Assembly: GCA_949840905.1 (NCBI GenBank)
Contig: CATKXW010000017.1
Coordinates: 1-46,501, forward strand
Direction: 5' to 3'
DNA length: 46,501 nt
Origin: an uncultured Eggerthellaceae bacterium
GTDB lineage: Bacteria; Actinomycetota; Coriobacteriia; Coriobacteriales; Eggerthellaceae
Below are positions 8,053-16,524 of the stretch, in pieces (within the stretch, counting starts at the first letter, position 1; every line of letters begins with the position of its first letter). Both the position numbers and the translations under genes were made by a program. The notes beneath the pieces were generated by a model that was not told where the DNA came from, ran no database searches, and worked only from the letters and a program-made list of their open reading frames with translations.

Positions 8053-9318
8053 CTAGCGTGCCATAGGGAGCATGACGACGAAGGTGACCGACAGGGCGGC
8101 CTCATCGACGACCGCCTCGATGGTGCCGCCGTGGCCTTCGGCGATAGCACGCGCGATGGCGAGACCGAGACCGTAATGGCCGAGGCCCTCTTCCTGCTGC
8201 TCGCGAGCATCGTCGCCGCGAGCGAAACGCTCGAACAATACCGCGTCCTGAAGAGGCCCCGCTTCCTCAGGCGCGATGCCGTTGGTCACCGTCAGACGCG
8301 CCATGCGACCGCAACGGCTCAGCGCAAGGATGACCGGCATGCCGCTCGCACCGTGCGAAAAAGCGTTATCCAGCAGGACCGCTGTCAATCTCGCCAGTTC
8401 AGAGGCATCCCCTTCGACCTCGATACCCTCTTCGACATCGCAGGTGAAAGGCATGTTCTTCTCGAAAGCGAGCGGCTCGTTGGACAACGCCTCTTTCTCT
8501 ACGGTACGGCTCAGGTCGAGCACGGTACGGATCGCAGAGCGCTCCTCGCTCCGAGCGAGCGCGAGCAACTGGGTGACGAGCACCCCCATCCGTCCGTTCT
8601 CGTAGCGGATGTTATCGAGCCACAGGTTCTCGCCCACCTGCCGCTGCAGGAGCTCGGCATTGGCTTCCACTACCGCCACTGGCGTCTTCAGCTCGTGCCC
8701 CGCATCGGAGATGAAACGGCGTTGCTCCTCGTAGGCTTCCTGCATGGGGCGGACGATGAGACCAGCTAACGAACGCGCCACGAAGAACAGCACCACCAGC
8801 ACGACGGCCCCCACGATGAGCGTATAGCGAAACAGCGTGCCCATGCTCTCGACCACCAACGTATTGTCCATGAACGCCACCAGCGTGTAGCCCGGTGTGC
8901 GCTCCACCGCGAACAGCAGCGCGCCCTCAAGGCCGCTGCGCTCGCCGGTGGAGAGCGCATCTTCAGCCAGCGCCACCAGCTCGTCGTCGGAATAGCCATC
9001 GGGCCTATCGTTCTCCACGGCCATGACGGTACCATCCGCACCGAATAGCACGGCATAGAACGGGGCCGGGGCGGCTACGGGAGCAACGTCGTGAATGCGA
9101 GGGCGCTGCGCACCGGTGCGTTCCACGCCAGGTGGCAAGCGATCGGTCTGATAGGCGAGCGCATAGTCCTCCAGCATGCGCAGATCGCGATCGTGCACCT
9201 CTGCATAGCTGAACGCGTAGATGGCTGCGAGCGTGATCGCGAACAGCGCCACGAGCACTGCCATGATAGCGGCGACGATACGACGGCGCGAGCGTTCGAA
9301 CAGCGATCGCGCCGTCAC
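8053..9318 (-). CDS. Sensor histidine kinase
   Basis: The 421-residue membrane kinase starts at a GTG whose sequence overlaps the response regulator stop (GTGA). A first span (about residues 14-36) and a second (about 163-183) enclose an extracytoplasmic sensor domain. HisKA follows with FISDAGHELKTPVAVVEANA (phospho-accepting His208). The ATPase domain then carries LDNAFSHGAS (N box) and the G-box region GLGHYGLGLAIARAIAEGHG. It should autophosphorylate and pass phosphate to the regulator encoded just upstream. The 11-bp repeats found immediately after this gene suggest the pair controls the VTC/DUF4956/lipoprotein operon. The signal is not evident. Confidence 0.9.
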   Translation of the reverse strand: MTARSLFERSRRRIVAAIMAVLVALFAITLAAIYAFSYAEVHDRDLRMLEDYALAYQTDRLPPGVERTGAQRPRIHDVAPVAAPAPFYAVLFGADGTVMAVENDRPDGYSDDELVALAEDALSTGERSGLEGALLFAVERTPGYTLVAFMDNTLVVESMGTLFRYTLIVGAVVLVVLFFVARSLAGLIVRPMQEAYEEQRRFISDAGHELKTPVAVVEANAELLQRQVGENLWLDNIRYENGRMGVLVTQLLALARSEERSAIRTVLDLSRTVEKEALSNEPLAFEKNMPFTCDVEEGIEVEGDASELARLTAVLLDNAFSHGASGMPVILALSRCGRMARLTVTNGIAPEEAGPLQDAVLFERFARGDDAREQQEEGLGHYGLGLAIARAIAEGHGGTIEAVVDEAALSVTFVVMLPMAR

Positions 9319-10007
9319 GACCGCTCCTCGGAACAGCGCAGCTCATAACCGATGCCGCGCACCGCTTTTATCTCGGCACAAGATCCAACGAAGGCGAGCT
9401 TCTTCCGCGTGAACGTAAGGTAGACCTCTACCTTGTTGTATTCCGCTTCGCAGTCCAAGCCCCAGATGCGCTCGGCCAGCTGCTCGCGAGTGAGGATGCG
9501 CCCGCGATTGCGTAGGAAGTATTCCAAGATACGGTACTCTTTCTCGCTCAAGCGCACGGTCTCGCCAGTGAGGGGATTTTCCAAGGAGAACGTTGCAGGA
9601 TCGAGAGCGATATCGCCGCAGACGAGCATCTCGGAAAGCGCGGTCGCGGCCCCCCGACGCGAGAGCGCACGCAGACGCGCCAGCAGCTCTTGGGTGAGGA
9701 AGGGCTTGGTGAGATAGTCGTCGGCTCCCTCGTCGAGCCCGCGCACCTTATCCTCCACCTCGCCTTTCGCGGTGAGCATGAGGATGGGCGCGCTCGCTCC
9801 AGCTTGTCGCGCACCGCGGGCGATGGAGAATCCGTCTTGTCCGGGAAGCATCACGTCGAGCACGATGAGATCGTAGATGCCGCTGGCAGCCGCGAGCGCC
9901 CCTTCGCTGCCATCGGAGAACGCATCGACCTCATAGCCTTCCTGTCGCAGCAGCTCGCTGAGCGCCTGTGCCATCCGCCGTTCATCTTCTACGAGCAACA
10001 GCTTCAT
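9315..10007 (-). CDS. OmpR-family response regulator
   Basis: The 230-residue protein has an N-terminal receiver domain (acidic pocket E7/D8, phospho-acceptor D51 in LIVLDVMLPGQDG, T79, K101 in LTKPF). The C-terminal winged-helix trans_reg_C domain includes LSEKEYRILEYFLRN, GRILTREQLAERIWG and AVRGIGYEL. It partners the downstream overlapping kinase. A single TTCAATCT element at 10050-10057, matching the repeats in front of the VTC gene, lies next to a TATAAT box (10043-10048, minus strand) before this gene. Autoregulation is therefore possible. The start is ATG 10007. Confidence 0.92.
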   Translation of the reverse strand: MKLLLVEDERRMAQALSELLRQEGYEVDAFSDGSEGALAAASGIYDLIVLDVMLPGQDGFSIARGARQAGASAPILMLTAKGEVEDKVRGLDEGADDYLTKPFLTQELLARLRALSRRGAATALSEMLVCGDIALDPATFSLENPLTGETVRLSEKEYRILEYFLRNRGRILTREQLAERIWGLDCEAEYNKVEVYLTFTRKKLAFVGSCAEIKAVRGIGYELRCSEERS

Positions 10008-10042
10008 CGTCCAACTTCTTCTAAAGGGGTGACCTCGCGTCG

Positions 10043-10057
10043 ATTATACTTCAATCT
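10043..10057 (-). promoter_or_regulatory. Likely promoter of the response regulator gene with one regulator half-site
   Basis: Reading the minus strand, AGATTGAA (10057-10050) is followed by TATAAT (10048-10043), about 35 bp before the response regulator ATG. The half-site equals the core of the 11-bp repeats in front of the VTC operon. No standard -35 box is visible. The same region must also hold the divergent thrC promoter. Confidence 0.45.
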
Positions 10058-10112
10058 AATATATACAGCCCCGAGCGCCGTACCTGCGGCGATCAGGAAG
10101 AGAGGCTCCGTG

Positions 10113-11681
10113 ATGGCACAGCAACGCAGCGGCAGCAACCTTTATATCGATACGCGCGGCAAGCGGACGGAAGGCATCCCGTTCACCCAGGCCGTCATCG
10201 AGGGGCTGGCACCGGGCGGCGGCCTGTACGTGCCCGAGCGGCTGCCTCGCTTCATGCTGGAAGACATCATGGCTCTGGCCGAGCTGCCCTATGCTCAACG
10301 AGCGGCGGCCATCTATCGCGCCTTCGACATAGACCTCTCCGACGAGGTCATCGTCGAGCTGATGGAACGCTCTTATGGCAGCAACTTCGACACCGAAGCC
10401 ATAGCCCCCATCACGGCCTTGGACGACCGTACGTTCATCCTCGAGCTGTGGCATGGTCCCACCAGCGCGTTCAAGGACATGGCGCTGCAATGCCTTCCTC
10501 AGTTCTTCTCTGCCAGCGCCAAGCAACTGCGCGAGCGAGGCGAGCTCGACCACGACTTCTGCATCCTGGTGGCCACGTCCGGCGACACGGGCAAAGCCGC
10601 CCTCGAAGGGTTCAAGGGCGTCGACGGCGTCTCCATCGGCGTGCTGTATCCGAAAGACGGCGTGAGCGACATCCAACGTAAGCAGATGGTCACCACCACT
10701 GGGGACAATGTGAGCGTCTGGGGCGTATGCGGCAATTTCGACGATTGCCAGACCGGTGTGAAGCGCGTCTTCGGTGACGAGGCGTTCAACGCTGAGCTGC
10801 TGAGCGAGTTCTCGGTCGCTCTCTCCAGCGCGAACTCCATCAACTGGGGGCGCCTGCTACCTCAGATCGTGTACTACATCTCCAGCTATGCCGAGCTGGT
10901 CGCCCAGGGCAAGGTGGATGCCGGAGCCCCCATCGACGTATGCGTGCCCACCGGCAACTTCGGCAACATCCTCGCCGCCTGGTACGCCAAGCAGATGGGC
11001 ACCCCCATCGCCACCCTGCTGTGCGCATCGAACGAGAATCGCGTGCTCACCGACCTCATCAACACCGGCAGCTACGACATCTCCGATCGCGAGTTCGTGC
11101 TGACCCCTTCTCCTTCCATGGACATCCTCGTATCCTCCAACCTCGAACGGCAGCTGTTCGAGCTCACCGGACGCGACACCGACGCCATCGAAGGCTGGAT
11201 GCGCGACCTGAACGAAGACCGCGCTTTCCGCATCGACGCCGACACGTTCCGCAAGCTGCGCGACGGGTTCAAGGCCGACTCTATCGACAACGCCACGTGC
11301 TTGCGCACCATCAAAGAGGTGTTCGACGCTCACGATTACCTCATCGACCCCCACACGGCCGTCGCCTACGCCACAGCCGAGAACCTGCGCGGCGAGAACC
11401 CGGTGCTGGTGGCCTCCACGGCCCACTGGGCCAAGTTCGGCGACAACGTCTATCGGGCGCTTCATGGCATCCCCGCCGGAGAAGAGCTCCCCGCTGATGT
11501 GGCATCCCTCACCGGCTGCCAGCTCAACGAACTGATCGCGGAAGAGACCGGCAAGCATGACATCCCCGCTGGCCTCGCCGACCTCGATGCCATGACGGTC
11601 CGCTTCACCGATGCCATCGCCAACGACCAGGCAGCCATCGAAGACACCGTGAGAGCGTTCCTGGCAGCGAGAGATCGCTAA
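10113..11681 (+). CDS. thrC: Threonine synthase
   Basis: The 522-residue PLP enzyme converts O-phosphohomoserine to threonine. The N-terminal threonine synthase domain starts YIDTRGKRTEGIPFTQAVIEGLAPGGGLYVPE. The PLP lysine is K121 in HGPTSAFKDMALQCLPQ, and further motifs are ATSGDTGKAALEGF and VPTGNFGNILAAWYAK. Length and motifs fit the longer bacterial/fungal-type ThrC. I chose the ATG at 10113 because AGGAAGAGAGG lies seven bases upstream; the adjacent in-frame GTG at 10110 is possible, and the frame's further 5' extension is spurious. Homoserine dehydrogenase of the same pathway is about 29 kb away in this window. Confidence 0.95.
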   Translation: MAQQRSGSNLYIDTRGKRTEGIPFTQAVIEGLAPGGGLYVPERLPRFMLEDIMALAELPYAQRAAAIYRAFDIDLSDEVIVELMERSYGSNFDTEAIAPITALDDRTFILELWHGPTSAFKDMALQCLPQFFSASAKQLRERGELDHDFCILVATSGDTGKAALEGFKGVDGVSIGVLYPKDGVSDIQRKQMVTTTGDNVSVWGVCGNFDDCQTGVKRVFGDEAFNAELLSEFSVALSSANSINWGRLLPQIVYYISSYAELVAQGKVDAGAPIDVCVPTGNFGNILAAWYAKQMGTPIATLLCASNENRVLTDLINTGSYDISDREFVLTPSPSMDILVSSNLERQLFELTGRDTDAIEGWMRDLNEDRAFRIDADTFRKLRDGFKADSIDNATCLRTIKEVFDAHDYLIDPHTAVAYATAENLRGENPVLVASTAHWAKFGDNVYRALHGIPAGEELPADVASLTGCQLNELIAEETGKHDIPAGLADLDAMTVRFTDAIANDQAAIEDTVRAFLAARDR

Positions 11682-11702
11682 GACCGGCGAAGGGGGACGA
11701 TC

Positions 11703-12047
11703 ATGAGGTCGCTCGATAAGCTGAACGCTTCTGTGAAGCTCTCCATCCGCAATCCGAGGTCGAAGAGCGATTCGCTGTTCGGCCGCGGCATCGCCGAGCT
11801 GTGCCGCGGCATTCGCGACCTCGGCTCCCTTAACGCTGCCGCGAAGAGCATGGGCATGGCCTATAGCAAGGCCTGGCGCATCGTGAAAGACACCGAGGAG
11901 GCTCTGGGCTTTCCGCTGTTGAACCGCGATGGGGCCCATGGGAGCACCCTCACCCCTGAGGGTCATAAGCTCCTCGATGCCTACACCGCTGTGAGCGAGC
12001 TCTTGAACGCTCAGGCCCAAAAGGAGTTCCTGAAGGCGGTCGAGTAG
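11703..12047 (+). CDS. ModE-like winged-helix DNA-binding protein
   Basis: The 114-residue protein consists of one LysR/ModE-type winged helix: FGRGIAELCRGIRDLGSLNA, AAKSMGMAYSKAWRIVKDTE, then GFPLLNR and GSTLTPEGHKLLDAY. This matches the N-terminal DNA-binding domain of the molybdate regulator ModE. The molybdate-binding (TOBE) half is absent, so it is a single-domain regulator whose effector, if any, is unknown. It lies 21 bp after thrC with a strong GAAGGGGGA site and may be co-transcribed. A molybdoenzyme locus exists at 32-36 kb, but a link is speculative. Confidence 0.75.
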   Translation: MRSLDKLNASVKLSIRNPRSKSDSLFGRGIAELCRGIRDLGSLNAAAKSMGMAYSKAWRIVKDTEEALGFPLLNRDGAHGSTLTPEGHKLLDAYTAVSELLNAQAQKEFLKAVE

Positions 12048-12061
12048 ACCGCTTCATCGCT

Positions 12062-12436
12062 TCATACGACCGCCGCGATGCTGGGAGGCGTCAGCTCCAT
12101 CGACCAAGTGCGATCCGGCGCGCTCGCATCATGCATCTCGAAACGGATGCCCCATCCAGGCATGGAAGACGTTGCCTGGGCGAGCAGGGCCAACGGCAGC
12201 GGATCGTTCGCGACGATGACATCCTCGCGCGGCGCTGGCGCGGACAGAACGACATCCTCACGAGCGTTCACGAGCTTTTCACCATCTTCCCTGACGGACG
12301 TGATGACCGAGGTCTCGCTCGCGGCATCCCGAGCCTTCCGTTCGAGCTCTGGCTTGCTCCCGAACGAGTACATGCAGCCGTAGCAGACCTCCATGTCGTC
12401 GAATAGCGTCGTGTTGCATATGGGACAGGTCTTCAT
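12062..12436 (-). CDS. Small zinc-ribbon protein at the end of the Tad operon
   Basis: The 124-residue protein begins with a four-cysteine zinc ribbon (CPICNT at residues 4-9 and CYGCMYSFGSKPE at 18-30). A variable linker and a beta-rich C-terminal region (WGIRFEMHDASAPDRTWSME) follow. I do not recognise the C-terminal half. The start ATG overlaps the DUF192 stop by four bases, so it is translationally coupled to the Tad-operon genes upstream. The role is unknown; a cytoplasmic regulatory or scaffold protein would fit. Confidence 0.65.
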   Translation of the reverse strand: MKTCPICNTTLFDDMEVCYGCMYSFGSKPELERKARDAASETSVITSVREDGEKLVNAREDVVLSAPAPREDVIVANDPLPLALLAQATSSMPGWGIRFEMHDASAPDRTWSMELTPPSIAAVV

Positions 12437-12780
12437 CGTTCTTCCTCTCGCTCATCCCTCTTCGTCTCATCCCCTCTTCGGATGACCGTCAATCCCAAAC
12501 GGTCGCCCGGCTCCAACCAACCGCTTTCTTGCGCGAACCGCTCTACCGTGCCCGCCGCGCCGCGACAGCGCAAGCGCCGGCAGCTCTTCACCCGATGGTG
12601 TGACGCCAGCACCTTGCCTTCGCGATCCAGAAACGCGATATCCAGATCATGACCCATGCCCACCGTATGCACGTCATCGCATGGCATGAGCACATGCCAT
12701 GCCAGGTCACGAGCACGCCCGAGCAAGCCCCGTGCCCGTCCCCAGCGAGCGGTCAGAAGCTCCCACGGTATCGTCTCCAT
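12433..12780 (-). CDS. DUF192 family protein
   Basis: The 115-residue protein matches DUF192: RARGLLGR near the N-terminus, then VLMPCDDVHTVGMGHDLDIAFLDREGKVLA and a C-terminal G-D-x-L pattern (LEPGDRLGL). I chose the ATG at 12780 (METIPWELL) because GAGAGGGGA lies just upstream. The in-frame ATG at 12807 and TTG at 12816 lack good sites. DUF192 genes are often seen at the end of actinobacterial pilus loci, but their function is unknown. It is coupled to the zinc-ribbon gene by an ATGA overlap and follows the TadE-like gene closely. Confidence 0.8.
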   Translation of the reverse strand: METIPWELLTARWGRARGLLGRARDLAWHVLMPCDDVHTVGMGHDLDIAFLDREGKVLASHHRVKSCRRLRCRGAAGTVERFAQESGWLEPGDRLGLTVIRRGDETKRDEREEER

Positions 12781-12816
12781 CCGATCATCCCCTCTCTTCC
12801 TCTTCATAATGGCCAA

Positions 12817-13290
12817 CTAGAACAGCATTCCCGGTTTATAGGTATCTACGACGAAGGTCTTACGGTGCTCAAGAGCAGGGAGCGCCACGCCCCATAGCTC
12901 ATCACGTAGCCCGAGGCCGAACAGCGTCGGATGATAGGTCAGCTTCAACGTGAAGAGCCCATGGCCGAGCACGTCCCGCTCCGCGCTCACCTCGCACGCG
13001 AGGTTATCCGCCTCCAGCTGCTCTTCGAGCAGCGAACGTACCTGCGCGGTCGAATCCGCCAGGCTCTCTCCATAGCCGGGCGAAGTAGCGCACAAGCGCA
13101 CGGCGTCGCGAGCCATGCGATCGAACGCGGCGCACTCACCGAAGAACGCAAGACCGTTCACTGCCACCAACGCGATGATGAGCACCACCGGCAACACCAC
13201 CAACAGCTCCACGGTCATCTGACCTTCTTCCTCCCGCCAAGATCGTCGCATCGCCCGATGAACCGCCTCTCTCACCGCGCTCATGCCCAT
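12817..13290 (-). CDS. TadE-like pseudopilin (second)
   Basis: The 157-residue protein has a type-IV-pilin-like N-terminus: a short basic leader, then EEEGQMTVELLVVLPVVLIIALV with glutamate at +5 after the predicted Gly/Gln cleavage site. The hydrophobic segment at about residues 27-50 is followed by an extracellular domain containing two cysteines. It fits TadE-family pseudopilins processed by a prepilin peptidase. ATG 13290 and ATG 13284 are both possible; the latter gives an ATGA overlap with the TadG-like stop. Confidence 0.8.
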   Translation of the reverse strand: MGMSAVREAVHRAMRRSWREEEGQMTVELLVVLPVVLIIALVAVNGLAFFGECAAFDRMARDAVRLCATSPGYGESLADSTAQVRSLLEEQLEADNLACEVSAERDVLGHGLFTLKLTYHPTLFGLGLRDELWGVALPALEHRKTFVVDTYKPGMLF

Positions 13291-15470
13291 ACCCGCCTGC
13301 CCGTGATGCTCGCCTGCGCCGAGCGCACGCCCTCGATGCAGCGATCCACCATATCGCGAGCGCCATCGAGCAAGCTCTGGGGAAGCTTGACGATCACCGG
13401 ATAAGGCTCATCCAAGAAGGGCAGCTCCACTTCGGCTATCTTCACCCCTTCAGCTACGCGCTCCAATTCGTCGTAGGCACCGTCCTGTATGGCGTCCACC
13501 ACGCCCGAGAACAGATCGGTGGACTCGCCGAACACCTCGCGAGCCTTACGTTGTATCTCGCGATAACGGATCGAGAAGGCATCAGTGCCCGTTCCAGCAA
13601 CAGCTTCGGTGTTCACGAGCACCGGTTTCAGGGCATCGAGCTTCGCTGGTTCCAACCCGCATGCTTCGATACCGCTCTCTAGACGATCCGCAGCACGAGT
13701 GCCCAGACCCGCCAACGACTTCAACGGAATACCGTTCAGGCCGTCCTCGATGACGCCCAAGAGCGATCGCTGTCCCTCACCATAGGCCTGCAACGCCCAT
13801 GACCATCCATCGAGCGCGATACGGCCCGCTCCCACCGCCGCTCCTCCTCCATCGGCCCCGAACCCGTCAAGGAGCGCGGTGATGACCGATGACCCATCAT
13901 GAGCTGGATCGGCCACCAACGTAGCTCCGGCTACCGCCGCGCGGGCCCCCAGCTCGCCACCCGGCGCGAACGCGCTCTCGAAGCCTTCGTCCGTCGCCGT
14001 GGTCGTCGCATTCACCACCAGCGCGATGGCCCCTTTCGATCCGGGCGGTTCGGCGGAGATGCGCTTGTTTCCCAGATCAGCGATGACAGCGAGCAAGCGA
14101 TCGATGAGCGAATCGCTCTGATCCTCCAGTTCCGCCTTCTTCGGCCCGAGCTCGTCCATCACGCGCTGATGCTCCTCCGCAGCTTCCGCCACGATGCGGT
14201 AATGGTACTCGAAGCCGTTGTCGATCGACGAAGAGGCCGCAGCCACGTTGCCCAGGCTGCTGGGCCGAAACTCGCAAGCCGAGCAACGTTGGAACCCATC
14301 GGCTTGCGCCTCGAGCAGGCTCACCGATCCAGTTCCGATGGACCCTCCCGCTCGGGAGCAACCCGACCAAGCATGCATCACTTGGTGCCGCCCGTCCTCT
14401 GCCATCGTGACAGGATAGACGCTCTCGGTGTACATCGTCGTCGCCCGCATCTCCGCGGTGTTCCTGAACAGCAGCGGAAAGCTCGCCTCGAACGAGCCTT
14501 CTCCCTCGTGCACGTATCCCCGAGACAGCTCTTCTTGGGCATAGCGGTAGAACCGTTGACGCAAGGCCGCATCGCCCCGCGTCTCGTCATCTCCGTCTTC
14601 AGGAATGCCCTGAGCCGCCCGGGCTGCATAGTAAGCGCGCGCCCTTTCAAGGGCCGCCGCGAACGACCATGTGTCCACCGAGGCGAACAGAGGATTCTCC
14701 TCAGCGGACAGAGATGCCAGCGATGCTGCTCGCTCGTATTGGCAGCGACCAGGCGCGTTGCCGCAATCGGCCATGAAGCCCCTCATCTTATGCTCGTTCG
14801 CCTCCTGGGCGAGCTCTTCGACCTCTTGCGCCTTCTGGCGAATGTCCTCAGCGCCCACCGTCACGTCCTCTTGGGCGCTCCGTTCCTCTTCGGCGCGACC
14901 TACCTGAATGTCCTTGCCCTTCTCGGGCACGAGCATCGCCACCGCGAGATAAGATGATCCTCCCCCATCACCATCGTTGGCAAACCCCACCGTAGCCGCA
15001 TTGGCGGCCGCCAGAAACGGCAGCGCGGCTTGAAGCTTGCTCAAGCCCGCTTCCGCTCTTTCCGCGAACCCATCACGAGCATCCATGAGCTTCTTTCCCA
15101 GGTCGAGCAGCTTGACGGAGAGCGTCGCAGCCGGCGGCACGCAAGCGGCGACCACGCCGAGCGCAGACAACGTCAGGCTCAGCACCGAAAGCGACAGCAC
15201 GAGCGCGTCGCACACATGCACTGCGATCATGAACTCCGCTACCTCGTTCTCGGCTGCAAGAGCCGCCGCATCGGCCACATCCTGCACATCGGCCGAGAGC
15301 GAACCGATACGGTAGAGCTGAGCAGCCGAGAACAGGAGCGCCAACGTGACGAGCAGCGCCACTGCCACCCCTACCGTCGTGAACCCGTCTTCATCGACGA
15401 AACGATCGCCAACACATGCTGTCCTGGCAGGGGCCGAGGCCTCGCTCCTCCCTGCGGATCGGCTCCTCAT
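13281..15470 (-). CDS. Large TadG-like pilus-associated protein
   Basis: The 729-residue protein starts at ATG 15470, which overlaps the preceding TadE stop (ATGA); the frame is open further upstream but that part is antisense-like and overlaps tadE. After about 25 residues it has DEDGFTTVGVAVALLVTLALLFSAAQLYR, a pilin-like membrane helix, followed by SADVQDVADAAALAAENE, the typical TadG/'pilus assembly TadG-like' segment. A second hydrophobic stretch lies around residues 85-115. A long extracytoplasmic region rich in Glu/Ala helices, with six or more Cys (including a C-x2-C in CSACEF), makes up the rest. Unlike its neighbours the position after the presumed Gly cleavage site carries G rather than E at +5. 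It is probably a cell-surface component of the pilus machine. Confidence 0.75.
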   Translation of the reverse strand: MRSRSAGRSEASAPARTACVGDRFVDEDGFTTVGVAVALLVTLALLFSAAQLYRIGSLSADVQDVADAAALAAENEVAEFMIAVHVCDALVLSLSVLSLTLSALGVVAACVPPAATLSVKLLDLGKKLMDARDGFAERAEAGLSKLQAALPFLAAANAATVGFANDGDGGGSSYLAVAMLVPEKGKDIQVGRAEEERSAQEDVTVGAEDIRQKAQEVEELAQEANEHKMRGFMADCGNAPGRCQYERAASLASLSAEENPLFASVDTWSFAAALERARAYYAARAAQGIPEDGDDETRGDAALRQRFYRYAQEELSRGYVHEGEGSFEASFPLLFRNTAEMRATTMYTESVYPVTMAEDGRHQVMHAWSGCSRAGGSIGTGSVSLLEAQADGFQRCSACEFRPSSLGNVAAASSSIDNGFEYHYRIVAEAAEEHQRVMDELGPKKAELEDQSDSLIDRLLAVIADLGNKRISAEPPGSKGAIALVVNATTTATDEGFESAFAPGGELGARAAVAGATLVADPAHDGSSVITALLDGFGADGGGAAVGAGRIALDGWSWALQAYGEGQRSLLGVIEDGLNGIPLKSLAGLGTRAADRLESGIEACGLEPAKLDALKPVLVNTEAVAGTGTDAFSIRYREIQRKAREVFGESTDLFSGVVDAIQDGAYDELERVAEGVKIAEVELPFLDEPYPVIVKLPQSLLDGARDMVDRCIEGVRSAQASITGRRVWA

Positions 15471-16012
15471 CCGTCCCATCGGTTCACCCACCCTCTCGGT
15501 CGCAAGCCACCCTCCACCCCGCTCGTCCATGACGGCTGAACGGGCAGCGTCACCTCCACTGTTATCTCCAAGTTCCCATTCGCGTTCGTCAGACCGAGCA
15601 GGCCCGCTCCCGCATCTATGAGCGGCACTGGGCGCACTTCGTTGGCGATGAACACGGTGACCTCCGCCGTGGTCTCGCATCCCTCCATCTCGATCGACCA
15701 GGTGCAACCATCGCTATGACGATGGAACAGATCCTGTTCCGGCACGGCCGAAAGACGGCGGCGCAAGAACGCCTCCACCGTGGAGCGCTCGGTCTGGGCC
15801 GTGGTCGCCAGCAGGCGACAGGCCTCCGTCGCCGCCGCCTCCATGACGATGCGATCGTAGAGCACGATGCCCGGTTGCACGAGCAGCAGGATCACCGTCA
15901 TCAGCACCGGTAGCGCGAACGCCGCTTCCACCGTGCTCTGACCGCTCTCGCCTCGAAAGAGGCGAGAGCGAAGACGACGGGGAGCGATCAACGGTTCAGT
16001 AGAGGAACACAT
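15467..16012 (-). CDS. TadE-like pseudopilin (first)
   Basis: The 181-residue protein has a basic leader, then RGESGQSTVEAAFALPVLMTVILLLVQPGI, with the TadE pattern G|Q-S-T-V-E. EACRLLATTAQ and a beta-rich extracellular domain with two cysteines follow. TadE-type pseudopilins are needed for Tad pilus assembly and are cleaved by the prepilin peptidase. It overlaps the upstream small pilin gene by 17 bp and the downstream TadG-like gene by 4 bp, showing tight operon packing. Confidence 0.85.
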   Translation of the reverse strand: MCSSTEPLIAPRRLRSRLFRGESGQSTVEAAFALPVLMTVILLLVQPGIVLYDRIVMEAAATEACRLLATTAQTERSTVEAFLRRRLSAVPEQDLFHRHSDGCTWSIEMEGCETTAEVTVFIANEVRPVPLIDAGAGLLGLTNANGNLEITVEVTLPVQPSWTSGVEGGLRPRGWVNRWDG

Positions 16013-16238
16013 CTATGACCCCCGCAGCGCTCAACAATAGATGATGGGAAGCAGCCGAGAGCGCATGGTCGAGGAACGTCCCATCGTCCATAGCGCGCCA
16101 CACAGCCCCGAGCGCGATCACCACCACGAGAAAGGTTCCCAGGATGATGGCATATTCCACCGTGGACTGACCTCTATCCTCACGCAGCAACGTCGCCACG
16201 CGTCGTAAAGGCCCCGATCGCTTCCCGCCGTCACCCAT
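15996..16238 (-). CDS. Small Flp/TadE-type pilin-like protein
   Basis: The 80-residue protein has leader MGDGGKRSGPLRRVATLLREDRG, then QSTVEYAIILGTFLVVVIALGAV, i.e. a G|QSTVEY processing site with Glu at +5 and Tyr at +6 as in Flp pilins. The mature part (57 residues) is a single helix plus a short tail ending VIDVFLY. It could be a second Flp-type pilin or a minor pseudopilin. The ribosome site is GAGGTGGGGG. It lies 15 bp after the flp gene. Confidence 0.8.
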   Translation of the reverse strand: MGDGGKRSGPLRRVATLLREDRGQSTVEYAIILGTFLVVVIALGAVWRAMDDGTFLDHALSAASHHLLLSAAGVIDVFLY

Positions 16239-16253
16239 GATGCGTCCCCCACC

Positions 16254-16508
16254 TCACAAGCTGTTGATGCCATTGGAGATGGCATCCCACAGCTCCTGCA
16301 ACTTCGGGCGGAACACCGTGATGGCAAGGATGGCTATCACCACCAACACCCCGACCAAGATGGCGTACTCGGTGGTGCCCTGCCCCTTCTCATCGGCCAG
16401 GCGCACACGCGCTCGGCAGAACCATCGCAGCGCCCCATCGCTCACCGCTCGTCCTCGACGATACAGCGCACCTACGACCTTCGCTGACCCGATCTTCAGC
16501 TTCTCCAT
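16254..16508 (-). CDS. flp: Flp-family type IVb pilin
   Basis: The 84-residue prepilin has a 42-residue basic leader ending DEKG. The mature segment is QGTTEYAILVGVLVVIAILAITVFRPKLQELWDAISNGINSL, beginning with the Flp motif (Glu at +5, Tyr at +6 after the Gly|Gln cut). It is probably the main pilus subunit. It is unusual in standing after tadC rather than first in the operon. It has a strong ribosome site (AAGGAGATGGATC). Confidence 0.85.
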   Translation of the reverse strand: MEKLKIGSAKVVGALYRRGRAVSDGALRWFCRARVRLADEKGQGTTEYAILVGVLVVIAILAITVFRPKLQELWDAISNGINSL

Positions 16509-16524
16509 GATCCATCTCCTTCTC

